NCBI RefSeq assembly: GCF_965363235.1
Contig: NC_134851.1
Coordinates: forward strand, 35,368,321-35,432,320
Direction of reading: 5' to 3'
Length of the DNA stretch: 64,000 nt
DNA from: Mytilus galloprovincialis
Taxonomy: Eukaryota > Mollusca > Bivalvia > Mytilida > Mytilidae
Below are positions 22,256 to 33,078 of this stretch, one piece after another. The first letter of the stretch is position 1. The number at the start of each line of letters is the position of its first letter. Made by a program: the position numbers and the translations under genes. The notes below the pieces were generated by a model, which ran no database searches, was not told the DNA's origin, and saw only the letters and a list, made by a program, of their open reading frames with translations.

Positions 22256-23102
22256 CGGTACGTCTAAACACCGCTTGAAGGACCTCCTGATTGCACTCAT
22301 GACATACGAAGTGCACTCAGGACCCTTTATAGTCATCGCACACAGGATGGATGCATATATTCTTTATACGCTTCTTATTTTAGAGTTAAATTTGGTAGAA
22401 TTTGAAATCGAACTTAGATAGATATGTTACATTTGTAATTCTTAGAAAATAATAAGGGCACGTGTCACTGATTACACAACTACTGAGCCATGAATTATCC
22501 AATCAACAAAATTAATTGGATTATCTTTATTGTTGTTTTATACATTGTGTTGTTAGTACAGTGTGACCATGCGGGAAGTAATATTGTGACGTCTAGAATG
22601 AATATTACGATGTTTTAAGATTTTCGTCTTTTATTAAGATTTCGTTCCATAAATTTTTAAGTTTTATTATCATGTCCTGGACCAGTAATTAATTCTTTGC
22701 ACGAGTTTGAAAAGGGAAATAAATGTTCATACTTTAAAAGAATTTATATTAATTAAAATTTTGAATATGGAATCCGTTCTAAACGGTAAAAGCCGTACTT
22801 TTCAAACAATCAAACTCATATACATGTAGTTAGATGTTATTTCTCATTTTTATCGAACTTGTCCAGGAATTTTATTTTTGAGTTATACGAATATTTTAAG
22901 AAATCCGTTTTTATTAAGTTTTTTTTCTCTAATTAAAGTCGTTTTGTCCAGTTTCACAAGCCTGAAACGAATTTCAATGCGAAAATAAATTCTGAAAATG
23001 AACTTGTCTGCGTTTTCGTCTCCGTTTTTTAAAAATTATGATATTTTGGGTATAATTATTTCTAAAAAAATATGTAAGTTAGATTGTAGTAGCGAGAAAT
23101 TA

Positions 23103-23181
23103 TAAAAAAGAAGATGTGGTATGATTGCTAATGAGACAACTATCCACAAAAGACCAAAATGACACAAACATTAACAAAGAA
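23103..23181 (+). repeat. Family A interspersed repeat, 5' fragment
   Basis: AGAAGATGTGGTATGATTGC, AATGAGACAACTATCCAC and CATTAACAAAGA: the first 79 bp of the family, then loss of similarity. It lies inside the MULE-like element. Confidence 0.8.
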
Positions 23182-23736
23182 AGACTATTTCGAAGACAGT
23201 TTATTGACACGAAATCTGTTCAAACCACGACTAAGTCTTCGTGCACAGATTTCCGTTAAGGTTAAACTGAATATTGTACATAATTGTCTTCTCTTGTATA
23301 ATGGTTTGTTGAGAATAAAGATATACAAATGTAATAAAATTTGATATTCAGTCAACATTGTGTTTGTTTAAAAACTTGATTTAGATAGAGAGAGAGAAAA
23401 GAATCACACTGAAAAACAAAAATCGAACTTGTTACAGAAAAAAAACTATAAAATAATTTTCTTTATTCGTGAACTGCAAAACACAACAAATTAATTTACC
23501 CGTCATCATGAAATATAAACTGAAAAAGCACATCGAATGAGATATATATTTTATTTTTTCTATATGCAAATTCATGTTAAAGGTAAAACTGAACTAAACA
23601 ATACAATTCCTAAAAAACAATAAAGATAATCCAATCAATTTTGTTGATTGGATAATTCATGGCTCAGTAGTTGTGTAATCAGTGACACGTGCCCTCATTA
23701 TTTTATAAGAATTAACATATCTATCTAAGTTCGATT

Positions 23737-23895
23737 CAGGCGCGGATCCAGAGGGGGGAGGGGGTTCCGGGGGGGTTGGAACCCCCCCTTTTTTTGGCCA
23801 ATCAATGCATTTGAATGGGGACATGTAGTTGAACCCCCCTTTTTTTGCCCTGGGTTAGGACCCCCCCTTTTTAAAATGGCTGGATCCGCCCCTGT
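23737..23895 (-). mobile_element. Family C short inverted-repeat element inserted into a transposon arm
   Basis: TIRs CAGGCGCGGATCCAG and CTGGATCCGCCCCTG enclose the family C body in reverse. The uninterrupted target can be read from the other arm of the host element near 22405-22415 (in inverse, TTCGATTTCAA). Here the GATT of that target appears on both sides of the insertion, with one further flanking base diverged, giving a TSD of 4-5 bp. The insertion is therefore younger than the duplication of the arms. Confidence 0.85.
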
Positions 23896-24044
23896 GATTT
23901 CAACTTCTACCAAAATTTAACTCTAAAATAAGAAGCGTATAAAGAATATAAACATCCATCATGTGTGCAGATATGATTACGGTAATGGGTCCTGAGTGCA
24001 CTTTGTATGTCCTGAGCGGTTGTTTAGACGTACCCGAAGAATAA

Positions 24045-25483
24045 ATCATTTCCTGAACCTAAAATACATTTATCTGTAATTAAAGAAAATTCGCCTAAAA
24101 CATTCTCTCATATAAAAATTCGCCTAAAACATTCTCTCATATATTTAAACAATTAATTGTAAAATAATTAATTCAACGTCGGACTTTCTGTCTGTTTACT
24201 AATACTTTTCTTGTTCAGTTTAGTTTATACCCATAATAGATGAACGGAAATAAGTACTTATTTTAGGAAAATTTACAACTAGATGAACGGAATTAAGTAC
24301 TTTTTAGGAAAATTTACAACTCAAATTTTCAAAAACAAAATTCTACACTTTTTACCTGGATGTTTTTCTCTGTCTCGAAGCCGCAACCTTTGACCCCGTA
24401 TCAAACGTAGCGACCAACACTTCACATGACGTATTCTCGATGTTGAGGCATTGACAATATACAATCACATTTATCAATATACAGCAAGTAAGTAATTTGG
24501 TGTTGAATGCCAGTAGATCAGAATTTGTTAATTGAACTTTACCTGTTTAAGGGGCACTAGCTGCCAAATTCATGTTCTTCATCGATTTTAATAAAATTCA
24601 CATTAAACGTGTATATAGTGTTGAATTGTTTATTAAAATGTTGCGCACAATCTTGGCTGATATGCATAAAACCATTTATATTTCATGACACTGCATGAAA
24701 AAGAAATTGACTTATCGTATAATACCAGAACCAGAGACATATATATTGTATCTAATATCTCTGCCAGAACTAAAAATTAAACTACAGTAAGTCCACATAC
24801 ACATAAGAGGGTATGGATGTGAATTAACAGAATAGAGAACAAAGGACAAAGAAAAAAAAAGGAATAAAGAATAGTGAAAGAAAGAGAATAATGGAAAAAA
24901 GTGTAAGTTATTAAAAATATAACTAAAAAAAGAAGACAGAAAAAAAGACACCCCTCCGAGACGAGCCTTACATGCACTGTTATTACCCAAGGTTAATTTT
25001 ACGGCGGCTCATTTTATTTTGGCTTAGAAATAAACATAATTGACAAGTTTCCTTCCCCTGCATTCTCGATCCCACATGTAAATAGCACGGTGATTTTCAA
25101 AAAGACATTGATACATCATTACAACACACACTTGCCGTCAGTATTTGAATACATTGATTAAGAAGGTATAGAAGATTAATGCACGCACACTATTATCCAC
25201 CACTGGCCTAAATAGTTAGTCCGCAAACAACGAGGGTAATAAAAACCCAGCACTTTGAACACAGCCACCGGTGTGAATCTGAAAGCTTCCCACTATCCAT
25301 TTCTACCCATAGAAAACTTTTGCCTTTCATTTATCAAAAATGAAATATGTTGATATTAATGGTATATAAGAATTATTGGGGAATTCAAACCATTCCTATT
25401 GTAAGTGATAAAACTAAATTTATATCAGGGTGATTGAAATGAGGAAAAAAAGGGGGGATCAGGAGTTCAGGGCCCCCTGTTTG
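24045..25483. other. Non-coding stretch with two local tandem duplications
   Basis: No gene seen. TTCGCCTAAAACATTCTCTC is duplicated at 24090-24143 (period about 29 bp), and GATGAACGGAANTAAGTACT with AGGAAAATTTACAACT at 24239-24321 (period about 43 bp). The overlapping minus frames at 24712-24990 are phenylalanine- and serine-rich, driven by purine runs, and not credible proteins. Confidence 0.55.
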
Positions 25484-25592
25484 GGAAAAGAATTGGTTGA
25501 TTATATATGGAATCACTGAGTCATGGCAGGAGCAGGCCCCTCTTAGGCAGTCGGTGGACCCCACTTATGAAAAATTCTGGATCCACCACTGT
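25484..25592 (-). mobile_element. Family E short inverted-repeat element
   Basis: Reverse copy: AATTGGTTGATTATATATGG, AATCACTGAGTCATGGCAGG, CCCCTCTTAGGCAGTCGGTG, CCACTTATGAAAAATTCTGG, ATCCACCACTG. The right-hand TIR is clear; the left one is blurred into a G/C-rich run. Confidence 0.7.
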
Positions 25593-25739
25593 GGTCAGGG
25601 TGGTCTTCAGTTGTATTATCTTTTTAAACAAAAATTACACCTGTATAGTGTATATTCTTTAGTGTAAATCAAGGGAAAATACTGTGAACTATCTGTGCAT
25701 TGGGGCTTATTAAAAGGTATTTCGGGGGGGAAGAAAGAA

Positions 25740-26300
25740 GGGAGGGTGAGTCCATGGGAGGTAATCCCCACCCCTTTCAATTTGAGAATATGCTATTATC
25801 TTGTAAACGGTCCAGATCCCCATCCCTAAACCATATATATTCTTGAATGGGACGATAAAACAAATCAAATGAAATTAAAAGGAGGTCTTTGGGGGTTTCA
25901 CCACTCTGTTCAATTTGAGAATGTGCTATTATCTTGTGAACGATCCAGATCCCCACCCCTAAACCATATATATTCTTGTCGGGGACAATAAAATTAATAA
26001 TGAAATAAAATAAAAGTGAAGTCCCACCCCCTCTAGTTTGAAAACTTGTAAACGGTCAAGATCCCCACCCCTAAACCATATTTATATATTCTTGTATAGA
26101 ACAATAAAACAAATAAAAGGAAATATAGGGAGAGTCCATGGGGTTCACCCCCACCCCCACATGTTTGAGAAACTTTTAAATGGTTGAGATCCCCTGTCAT
26201 CCAGTGGTTAGGTGAAAAAATTTCAGGATCCCTGATCCCCACCGTCAAACCATATATATTCTTGTATGAGACAATAAAACAAATCAAATGAATATAGGAT
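25740..26300 (-). repeat. Minisatellite of four irregular units, 112-174 bp
   Basis: CCATATATATTCTTG (or CCATATTTATATATTCTTG) recurs at about 25831, 25964, 26076 and 26250. Each copy is preceded by GATCCCCACCCCTAAA and followed by GGGACAATAAAACAAATCAA. Units also share GGAGAGTCCATGGGGTTCAC. Length differences come from internal indels. Confidence 0.8.
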
Positions 26301-26302
26301 CA

Positions 26303-26358
26303 TCCCCTTTGTCTTGGGTTGGGAACCCCCTTTTTTAAAATGGCTGAATCCGCCCCGG
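26303..26358 (-). repeat. Family C element, terminal fragment
   Basis: CTTTGTCTTGGGTTGGGAAC, CCCCTTTTTTAAAATGGCTG and AATCCGCCCCGG match the reverse of the family C left third. It abuts the minisatellite. Confidence 0.7.
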
Positions 26359-26496
26359 CATACCATCTAGCTAGCTATAAAGGCTTTAAAAATATGAAAT
26401 CAAACAAGGAAATTAACAGTGTAGGCAACTGTTTTGAATTTAAAAAAAAGTCTTTTACATATATAACAATGTTAAATTTTTTGTGCATTTATTTTT

Positions 26497-27268
26497 ATAC
26501 CCCCGCTTTAAAAAAGGGGGGGTATACTGTTTTACCTCTGTCTGTCAGTCCGTCCGTCAGTCCGTCCGTCCATCAGTCCGTCAGTCCGTCAGTCCGTCAG
26601 TCAGTCCGTCCCATGAAACTTTCGTCACATTTTTCTCAGGAACTACACATCCATTTATTTTTATACCCCCGCTTTAAAAAAGGGGGGTATACTGTTTTAC
26701 CTCTGTCTGTCAGTCCGTCCGTCAGTCCGTCAGTCAGTCCGTCCCATGAAACTTTCGTCACATTTTTCTCAGGAACTACACATCCACCCTTTCTGTAATT
26801 TGGTATCAACATTTATATATGTCAGCCATACCGTGTGATGCGTTTTCAGATTCATCACTTGTCAACTTCCTGTTTACCGAACACTTGTCTGATTTTACAC
26901 ATGATAGCCAAGTTGAAAATTTTTGTCACATTTTTCTCAGGAACTACAATACAAGGATTTCTGAAATTTGGTTTCAGGATTTATATAAGTCAGCTATACC
27001 GTGTGATGCGTTTTCAGATTCATCGCTCGACAACTTCCTGTTTACCGAACACTTGTATGATTTTACACATGATAGCCAAGTTGAAAATTTTCGTCACATT
27101 TTTCTGAGGAACTACAATACAAGGATTTCTGAAATTTGGTTTCAGGATTTTTATAAGTCAGCTATACCGTGTGATGCATTTTCAGATTCATCACTCGACA
27201 ACTTCCTGTTTACTGAACACTTGCATATTTTTACACTATTAATATTATCCACTTGCGGCGGGGGTATC
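26497..27268 (+). mobile_element. Bivalve element with ATACCCCCGC termini, duplicated head and three 168-bp units
   Basis: The element starts ATACCCCCGCTTTAAAAAAG and ends GCGGCGGGGGTAT, so ATACCCCCGC is inverted at the ends. The head (ATACCCCCGC, TACTGTTTTACCTCTGTCTG, then a GTCCGTCA microsatellite, then CATTTTTCTCAGGAACTACA) occurs twice, at 26497 and about 26666. Three units of exactly 168 bp follow (CCGTGTGATGCGTTTTCAGA at 26831 and 26999; CCGTGTGATGCATTTTCAGA at 27167). Because 168 is a multiple of three, a 154-codon frame stays open across them with a 56-residue repeat, but I regard that as a by-product. I recall this repeat as common in bivalves. Confidence 0.8.
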
Positions 27269-27375
27269 ATCAGTGAGCAGTAGCTCGCAGTTTCACTTGT
27301 TGCTTATCGTATTTTCAATAATGGACAAAATTGCATGATTGAATATTGTAATTTAAGAAAAATCAGCATACATGA

Positions 27376-27507
27376 TATAAAATGGGAAGTGGAAACTGGG
27401 AATTTGACAAAGAGACAACAACCCAATCAAAGAGCAGACAACGGCCGAAGGTCACCTATGGGTCTTCAATGCAGTGAGAAAAATTCGGCACTGGTCTTCA
27501 GCTCATA
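27376..27507 (+). repeat. Family D interspersed repeat
   Basis: ATAAAATGGGAAGTGGAAAC, GACAAAGAGACAACAACCCA, GAAGGTCACCTATGGGTCTT and CAATGCAGTGAGAAAAATTC follow the family order. Its 3' third is short compared with the 60019 copy. Confidence 0.8.
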
Positions 27508-29025
27508 AATATGTATCAGAAATGAAAACGAGATACAGCTTTCAGTTGTATTAATAAAAACCTCACAATAAGTTCTGAATATCAGAATATACAGTATTGC
27601 AAGATTCTCTCAAAATGTACACATAGAGCTGAAAAACTGTCAGTGACTGTAAAATTAATCATGCTAACATTAAAGTCCATGGAGTCCATCTTAATATGCA
27701 TACTCTCGTACAAAGGAATATAAGTATGCAATAGACATCAAGTTTTCAAAAATAAGAGTATCTATGCCATTAATTTACGACAAGATCTTAATCAAGTAAT
27801 AATTTCGGTTTGTTTAAATATTTTGGAGGTTAGTATGACCTCCTCTTTGGTGATGATGTTTTCCTTTTAAAGTTGGGAAAATTGTTTGTACATGTACCAA
27901 CAAAAATAAAAACACAAAGTCAATCTAGAATTATGTTTTTATCATTTTTTTATGTTTAGGTTGTCAGCAAGATGAAAAGGACAAGTATGCAGTTCAAAAT
28001 TCAAAATGTGGATAAGTTGAGGTTCTAGGTCTTACCTTTGCAGATTTTCATATTTTGCATGAATGAAATCAAAGGTTATATGATGGACAGCAGAGAAAGA
28101 AAAAAACAACTTTTCAATTATCCTGCTCCTGGATAAATGTAAAACATCTTGTTTTTCGGTAAGTTTTATGCTCTGTTTTGATAGTGTTAGTGCATTCATC
28201 TTTCCAGTCTTTCCTCTAAATTGTAAGTTTTTGGTGAGTGTTCACCATGAATTTCAGTAAGTAACTTGTGGATTTACATGTATATACTCAAAATTTAGTA
28301 CTAATATTAATGGGATTTTAGCATGACATCCTGCCAAATGCTTGTTAATCATGTTTATGTTCCAGAACAAACAAGTATTTGGACTGTACGCTTGCCCAAT
28401 TTTAAGAAGTTGGTCAAGTTTATTACAAACAAATGTACAGTACAGATCAACATAACTGAAATCTTTAATAGATTAATACAAAAAGTTTAATTGCAGTTAA
28501 AATAAAAACACAGGTTTGGTCGAGCTGGTACCAGACAGTACAAATATACTTAAATGGTCTGACTGTACACATATGGTGGGACTGTAAGTTCTGGACCGTA
28601 AAAGTAACATCCGAATACTGATATGGTCTGGAACATTTATACATGTCTTAAAATTAATATCAAACACATTGGTGTTTGATAGAACTATAATGTTTTGGGA
28701 TATCAAAATCAAAAATATCCCATTTTTACTTTTAATAAAGAAGAAGATTATTGATGTATGTTTAAATGTATATTAAAATGAAACAGCAAGCCAACAACAC
28801 AAAAAATAAGGATAAAACATACATATTTTTTTGTATCAATGTTATAATTTCCAATATGTTCAAGGTATTTTTTCATTGAAATAAAACACAAATTGAAATC
28901 TGTCTGAACTTCAAAAGCTTAAAGAAATATTGTTTCTGTTGTCTGCATTTTGTATAATATATTGCAAATTCTTGTGAATAATGGAATGTTATTATAGTTG
29001 TCTAAAGTTTTAACATTGATCTTTA

Positions 29026-29234
29026 TACTGTAAATTCATAAATTATTGCGTGCATTTATTATTGCGATTCTGTCATTTTAGACTTAAATGCGATTTTAAA
29101 TTTTACGGTTTTGAGAAGAATCCTGTTTAATCCATATAAAATATTTCATAATGCGAGTTTAAATTATTGCGTTTACAACTCCGTTGCATTTTTCGCAATA
29201 AAAAAAAACTCGCATTAATTCCGAATTTACAGTA
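29026..29234. mobile_element. MITE of about 209 bp, TACTGTAAATTC termini
   Basis: TACTGTAAATTC at the left is mirrored by GAATTTACAGTA at the right, and AATTATTGCG by CGCATTAATT just inside. TTGCG/CGCAA words recur through the interior, giving a hairpin-forming body. TA flanks both ends, consistent with a TA-duplicating superfamily such as Tc1/mariner, though the context is AT-rich. The copy at 1886 is an older relative. Confidence 0.8.
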
Positions 29235-29319
29235 TATATATATATTATGTATATAACTTGGGAAAATACCCAAATGTTATAAAGAAGAATAAATTAATTG
29301 ATTGTTATATGGTATTAGA

Positions 29320-29440
29320 ATAGGAAGATGTGGTATATTGCTAATTTGACAACCCTCCATCAGAGACCAAAGGATGTAGGCCGTTAGCAACTGATGACAC
29401 TGGACAACCTTTAACAATCAGTAAAATCCATATCGCATAG
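29320..29440 (+). repeat. Family A interspersed repeat, old diverged copy
   Basis: TAGGAAGATGTGGTATATTG, CTAATTTGACAACCCTCCAT, CAGAGACCAAA and a later CCATATCGCATAG keep the family's order, with several internal changes. Confidence 0.6.
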
Positions 29441-30102
29441 CTATTTTTATTGAAAATCATATTATTGCTACATGTATGAAAACAATTTTGTATAATCCAT
29501 TACTTTAGATTTTATTGGTTCTTTTTCAGAAGGATTGAAATTCACCACCTAGAATAAATGGAGAAAACATAAAAACAAGACCAGAATAAATTCAAAGACA
29601 AAAGTTGGATCAGTTATTATTTTCATCACTCAGTCAATGATTTGAAGTTCTTTTAAATTCAAAAAAATATTGAAACCACAATAATGTCAAAGTTCTGTGC
29701 TGAATGTCCAAAAAGTGGACTATACCATCAAACAATGCTGGATGATAAGAAACTATTAATGTTTTGTGTTGAGGGATATTGTGAAAAAAATAGATTTACT
29801 TAAATAGCTACTAGTATGTTAAGCCTAACAATAGAGTTTTTATTGATTTCAAATGGCAAATAATTGTGTTTCAAGAAAGTATTCTATAATTCATGAATAA
29901 ACATATATTGATACTTACATTATCTGCTTTGTTGTTTAAAAGTTTAGTTTTGAATAGTTAAAGAACAATATGCTAAATTAACATTTCCCAAGAAAAAAAG
30001 ATATTCAATTAAAAAGATTCATCTTATAATAATTTACTACCAAATAGAAAACATTGTAACATACACATTACTGTTTATTTATATCTATATATTTACAATT
30101 AG

Positions 30103-30326
30103 AATCCCATAGGATTTTAATTTGTCCCATGGGATATTAAAAATCCCATGGGATAATAAAAATCCCATGGGATTTTTTTTGTCCCATGGGACAACAAATA
30201 TCCCATGGGACTACAATAATCCCATGGGACAAAAAAAAATCCCATGGGATTTAACCAAAATCCCATGGGATAATGGTAAATCCCATGGGATTTTGCCCTG
30301 TCCCATGGGATATTGAAAATCCCATG
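30103..30326. repeat. Array of about eleven TCCCATGGGA palindromes (right copy)
   Basis: Eleven units of TCCCATGGGA or a one-base variant, spaced 14-22 bp. The spacer order CAAAATCCC, GGTAAATCCC, TTTTGCCCTG mirrors the left array. The 64-codon plus frame is a repeat by-product (IPWD and NPMG words). Confidence 0.95.
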
Positions 30327-30470
30327 TTTTTATAATTCAAATTGCAAAATAAATATGAAAGTAACTGTAGAAAACTAATGAAATTATTGAATCCCATGTA
30401 ATTCTGCACATTTTGGTTATATACATGATATTGTAGCTCTTGTTTGAGGCGGCGGCGGATTTGCAAATGA

Positions 30471-30749
30471 GTGTTTTGCAAATTAAAAGTGTCCAGTGTT
30501 AATTTATTATTCACGAACATCGATGAAAGCCAAGATAATCTCGAGGAAGACCATAAGGAAGAGCATGTATTAGACAACAAAGAATACATAGAAGAAGACC
30601 ACGTAGTAGACCACGAGAAAGACCACATGGAAGACCTTGAGGAAGAATATAAAGCTTTTCAAAGTGCTTTAGATAAACTCTCAGACGTAGGGAAAAGGGA
30701 AAGATTTTTGATTTGTTTCATTAGTACAGAGTGGACGTTTTCCTTTTAA
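30471..30749 (+). CDS. Open frame with acidic N-terminal part; broken remnant of an uncharacterised repeat-borne gene
   Basis: After a short lead, the frame shows a strongly acidic, low-complexity run (DESQDNLEEDHKEEHV, then EEDHVVDHEKDHMEDLEEE) and the segment FQSALDKLSDVGKRERFL. Codon composition is unlike the AT-rich surroundings. Coding-like character continues a little further downstream, including a RRMRYSPTSLQYFW run, so the annotated frame is not the whole of the original product; the gene looks broken. I have a vague memory of similar proteins in repeat-rich parts of mollusc and cnidarian genomes, but I cannot name the family or a function. It lies in the unshared centre of the right repeat copy, on the strand opposite to that copy's orientation. 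Confidence 0.4.
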   Translation: MFCKLKVSSVNLLFTNIDESQDNLEEDHKEEHVLDNKEYIEEDHVVDHEKDHMEDLEEEYKAFQSALDKLSDVGKRERFLICFISTEWTFSF

Positions 30750-31540
30750 ACAACATTGCATTCGACCTGTTTTTGGACATTGTTGAGTAGTTTGAAAAGG
30801 ACGAATCCAGACGAATGAGATACTCACCAACATCTCTGCAGTATTTTTGGTTATCGTTGACAACATTTTTTCTTTTTATTCTTCGTGAAACATATTATTA
30901 AACCTAGGTTCCCACAATTTATTTCATAATTCGACCTCATAAATTTTTCTAGGCACACATAATAATGAACAATATAGCCTTATTTAGGTAAGTTTCAGCG
31001 ACTCAAAGGTTGAATATAAAGATATGATTTGTACTTCCTCTCACCATTCTCACACATTCACGATGTCCTCAATCAGAAGCGATCCCCTCACGCATGACTT
31101 AATGAAAAAAATGTAGTTTTTGAAATTATTAAGACGTCTATCAACACCGGACAGCGTACACGCCGCCAAAAACAACATTCATACCCATTGCCCTAAAAAA
31201 ACTAAATTTGAACTTGTAGGTCTGTAAATAAAACCATTTCAAAATTGAAATGTCACTTTTTTAGGCAATTTCTCGTGGGGCAACTGATTTTGTAGGAGTT
31301 CAACTCTAAGTATAACAGTAAATGATACATGTATCTCTTCGTTAAAGTATTCACCACACCATAGCATTCTATGATTTTCAATATTTTGATCAGCTGAATA
31401 AGAAAATTAAGATTTAGAAATGTACATACATTTTGAAGCGGTGACAATTACTACACTCAACCACAACCGGAAAATCCTCTCACGGTTTTCATTGCAGAAC
31501 CGAATGTTCTGCGTGTGTAGATTACCAGCCGTGATGATGA

Positions 31541-31985
31541 TAATAATAACAATATCTTTATTTAAAGAAAGTAACTCATTTGGATTAAACTAATTTTCAA
31601 TAACTAAGGCTCTCTACATACAATGTTAACAATATGAATAAAACACAATTAATCTACTATTACACACATGTAAACAATAGATGTATATAAAGTAATACAA
31701 CAACAACAACGTTAACAAAAACACCTATGGTATACATTGTGGTTTTAAAATAAAATGATTTGTAAGAGTTTTTTGAATGCAGATATACTTTTTGATTTTT
31801 TAATTTCACTGGACAGTGAATTCCACACTTTTGGACCACTAAAAGAAAAACTTGATTTGTATAATTATGTATTTGTTATAATTCATTTCTTCTATGAATA
31901 CTCATAAGAACAGAAATTATTAATACGAAAATATTTTGTCGTAAGAAGTATGTACATGCATTGTAATCTTTGCACACGTAGAGAA
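31541..31985 (-). mobile_element. LINE 3' end: C-terminus of the RT protein, 3' UTR and (ATT)n tail
   Basis: On the minus strand, about 31880-31753 reads FSFSGPKVWNSLSSEIK, then a KSISAFKKLL run and a TAA stop, the classic C-terminal signature of Jockey/CR1-like LINE proteins. The frame is interrupted just upstream, where an RVQRL-like segment near 31985 hints at more of the protein. A 3' UTR of about 200 bp follows, ending AAATAAAGATATTGTTATTA with a short (ATT)n tail near 31545, the usual tail of such elements. It is a 5'-truncated, decayed copy. It could belong to the same LINE family as the fragment at 1-215, which covers a different region of the protein. Confidence 0.75.
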
Positions 31986-33078
31986 AAATTGTGTTAACGC
32001 ATGCGGAAGAATATCACAAGAAAGTTTTGTGGGGATATATGAATGTCTACTAAAATACAATCTATTGGAAAATTCGAATTGTGATAGAAGAGTGTCCACT
32101 ATGCACGTGTACTCCACTTTTATTAGAAAAGTAGAATATAATGATATACAATACAGTCAGTAAATTATACAAACATGTAACTGCTATATACAAATATTAA
32201 TATAATATATAACAACATACCAGAGTATACTGATTTGTATCACCACAATATAATTGATATTAAAGCAGTGAGGTTGAATTCCTTGTCATTTATTTATCAT
32301 TCACGTACGAACTTGTCTCAGAAAAAAATATATCTCTGTACATAAACCTCAGTTTCAGGCATAGAAATGTGATTTTGTTTTCTGAGACAAGTGCTTGTGC
32401 CCACCCACAAGAACTTGCGGATTACCGATGTTCAGTATTTCATTACTTTGATTATACTTGTAAAACAATGTAAAAACGAAACCAAAAAGATTGAAACTGA
32501 AAACATTAAAATAATCAGTTTGGAAACGGTTTTATAAAAAAGTCAAAGAAGATATAGTGTAAACCGATACTCTGTTATATGTTGAAAATAGAAGCTCTGA
32601 ACCAAAAATAATCAACAGTATAAAAAGTCCAAGGGATGATTCCAGGTGTTTTCAAATGGGTCCCTTGAACATCAAATTGGGAATTTTTTATGGATAAAAT
32701 CTAAGACAAAATCATATCATTTTCCTGTAAAACGGAAAATATATATTAAGTTTAACCTCTACACTGATTTAAGAAGTTGTAACATTTTGAATAATTATGG
32801 ATGGGCTACTGATTATGATATATATGATTCTGATCTCATAGATATGATCACCAGATTACTTGAAAGTTATTGGATTGAGACAAGGGAAGTTGTATTCATA
32901 CATGAATACCATTACACATGATGCACTAGTCCAAATAATTATGATGTCTTGAAATGCTATTACATTTTTTTTTCTTTGACGCCTTACTTCGAACTAACCT
33001 AGGCATATTACATATACATAAACGTATATACCAGCTAACATAAATCTATGGCAAACCGTTTTACTATTTAATCAAATG
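31986..33078. other. Non-coding stretch with one unassigned open frame
   Basis: No repeat family recognised. The frame at 32646-32921 is listed separately. Confidence 0.45.
32646..32921 (+). CDS. Unassigned 91-codon open frame
   Basis: The product would be about 91 residues with balanced composition (NILNNYGWATDYDIYDSDL, then ITRLLESYWIETREVVF), unlike the lysine/phenylalanine-rich frames typical of this AT-rich DNA. That is the only reason to list it. There is no signal peptide, membrane segment or motif I recognise, no clear splice signals, and no neighbouring gene to give context. It could be an exon of an unseen gene, a decayed transposon piece or chance. Confidence 0.2.
   Translation: MFSNGSLEHQIGNFLWIKSKTKSYHFPVKRKIYIKFNLYTDLRSCNILNNYGWATDYDIYDSDLIDMITRLLESYWIETREVVFIHEYHYT

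Larger units (their letters stand above)
22256..24035. mobile_element. Inverted-repeat DNA transposon with 9-bp TSD, MULE-like, non-autonomous
   Basis: Left arm 22256-22545 and right arm 23618-24035 are mirror images (CGGTACGTCTAAACACCGCT against GCGGTTGTTTAGACGTACCC, and inward to TCATGGCTCAGTAG and TTGGATTATCTTTATTGTT). The 9-bp word GAAGAATAA stands directly outside both ends (22247-22255 and 24036-24044), a clean TSD. A 9-bp TSD with long arms is typical of Mutator-like elements, though other superfamilies also make 8-10 bp. The interior has no transposase. The right arm was later hit by a family C element at 23737. Nested and shorter relatives at 19159 and 20875 show this family has been active locally. 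Confidence 0.85.
27508..30061. other. AT-rich non-coding stretch with one MITE
   Basis: No gene recognised. The MITE at 29026-29234 and an old family A copy at 29320-29440 are the only identifiable parts. The 71-codon frame at 28497-28712 (minus) is not recognisable. Confidence 0.5.
30062..31540 (-). repeat. Right copy of the long repeat with TCCCATGGGA array (inverse of 12566-13882)
   Basis: Read in reverse from 31540: TCACGGCTGGTAATCTACAC, the 515-bp shared block to about 31010, an unshared centre (about 30510-31010), then the shared AAAACACTCATTTGCAAATC block and the palindrome array. The (ATT)n tail of a LINE abuts the outer end. The unshared centre holds an acidic open frame on the plus strand, while the left copy holds a candidate exon there. 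The two copies thus have related ends and different cargo. Confidence 0.8.

Noticed and set aside
26319-27283. Long open frames of 154-159 codons as possible genes
   Set aside because: They are made of GTCCGTCA microsatellite, duplicated heads and 168-bp units whose length is a multiple of three. Openness follows from the repeat structure.
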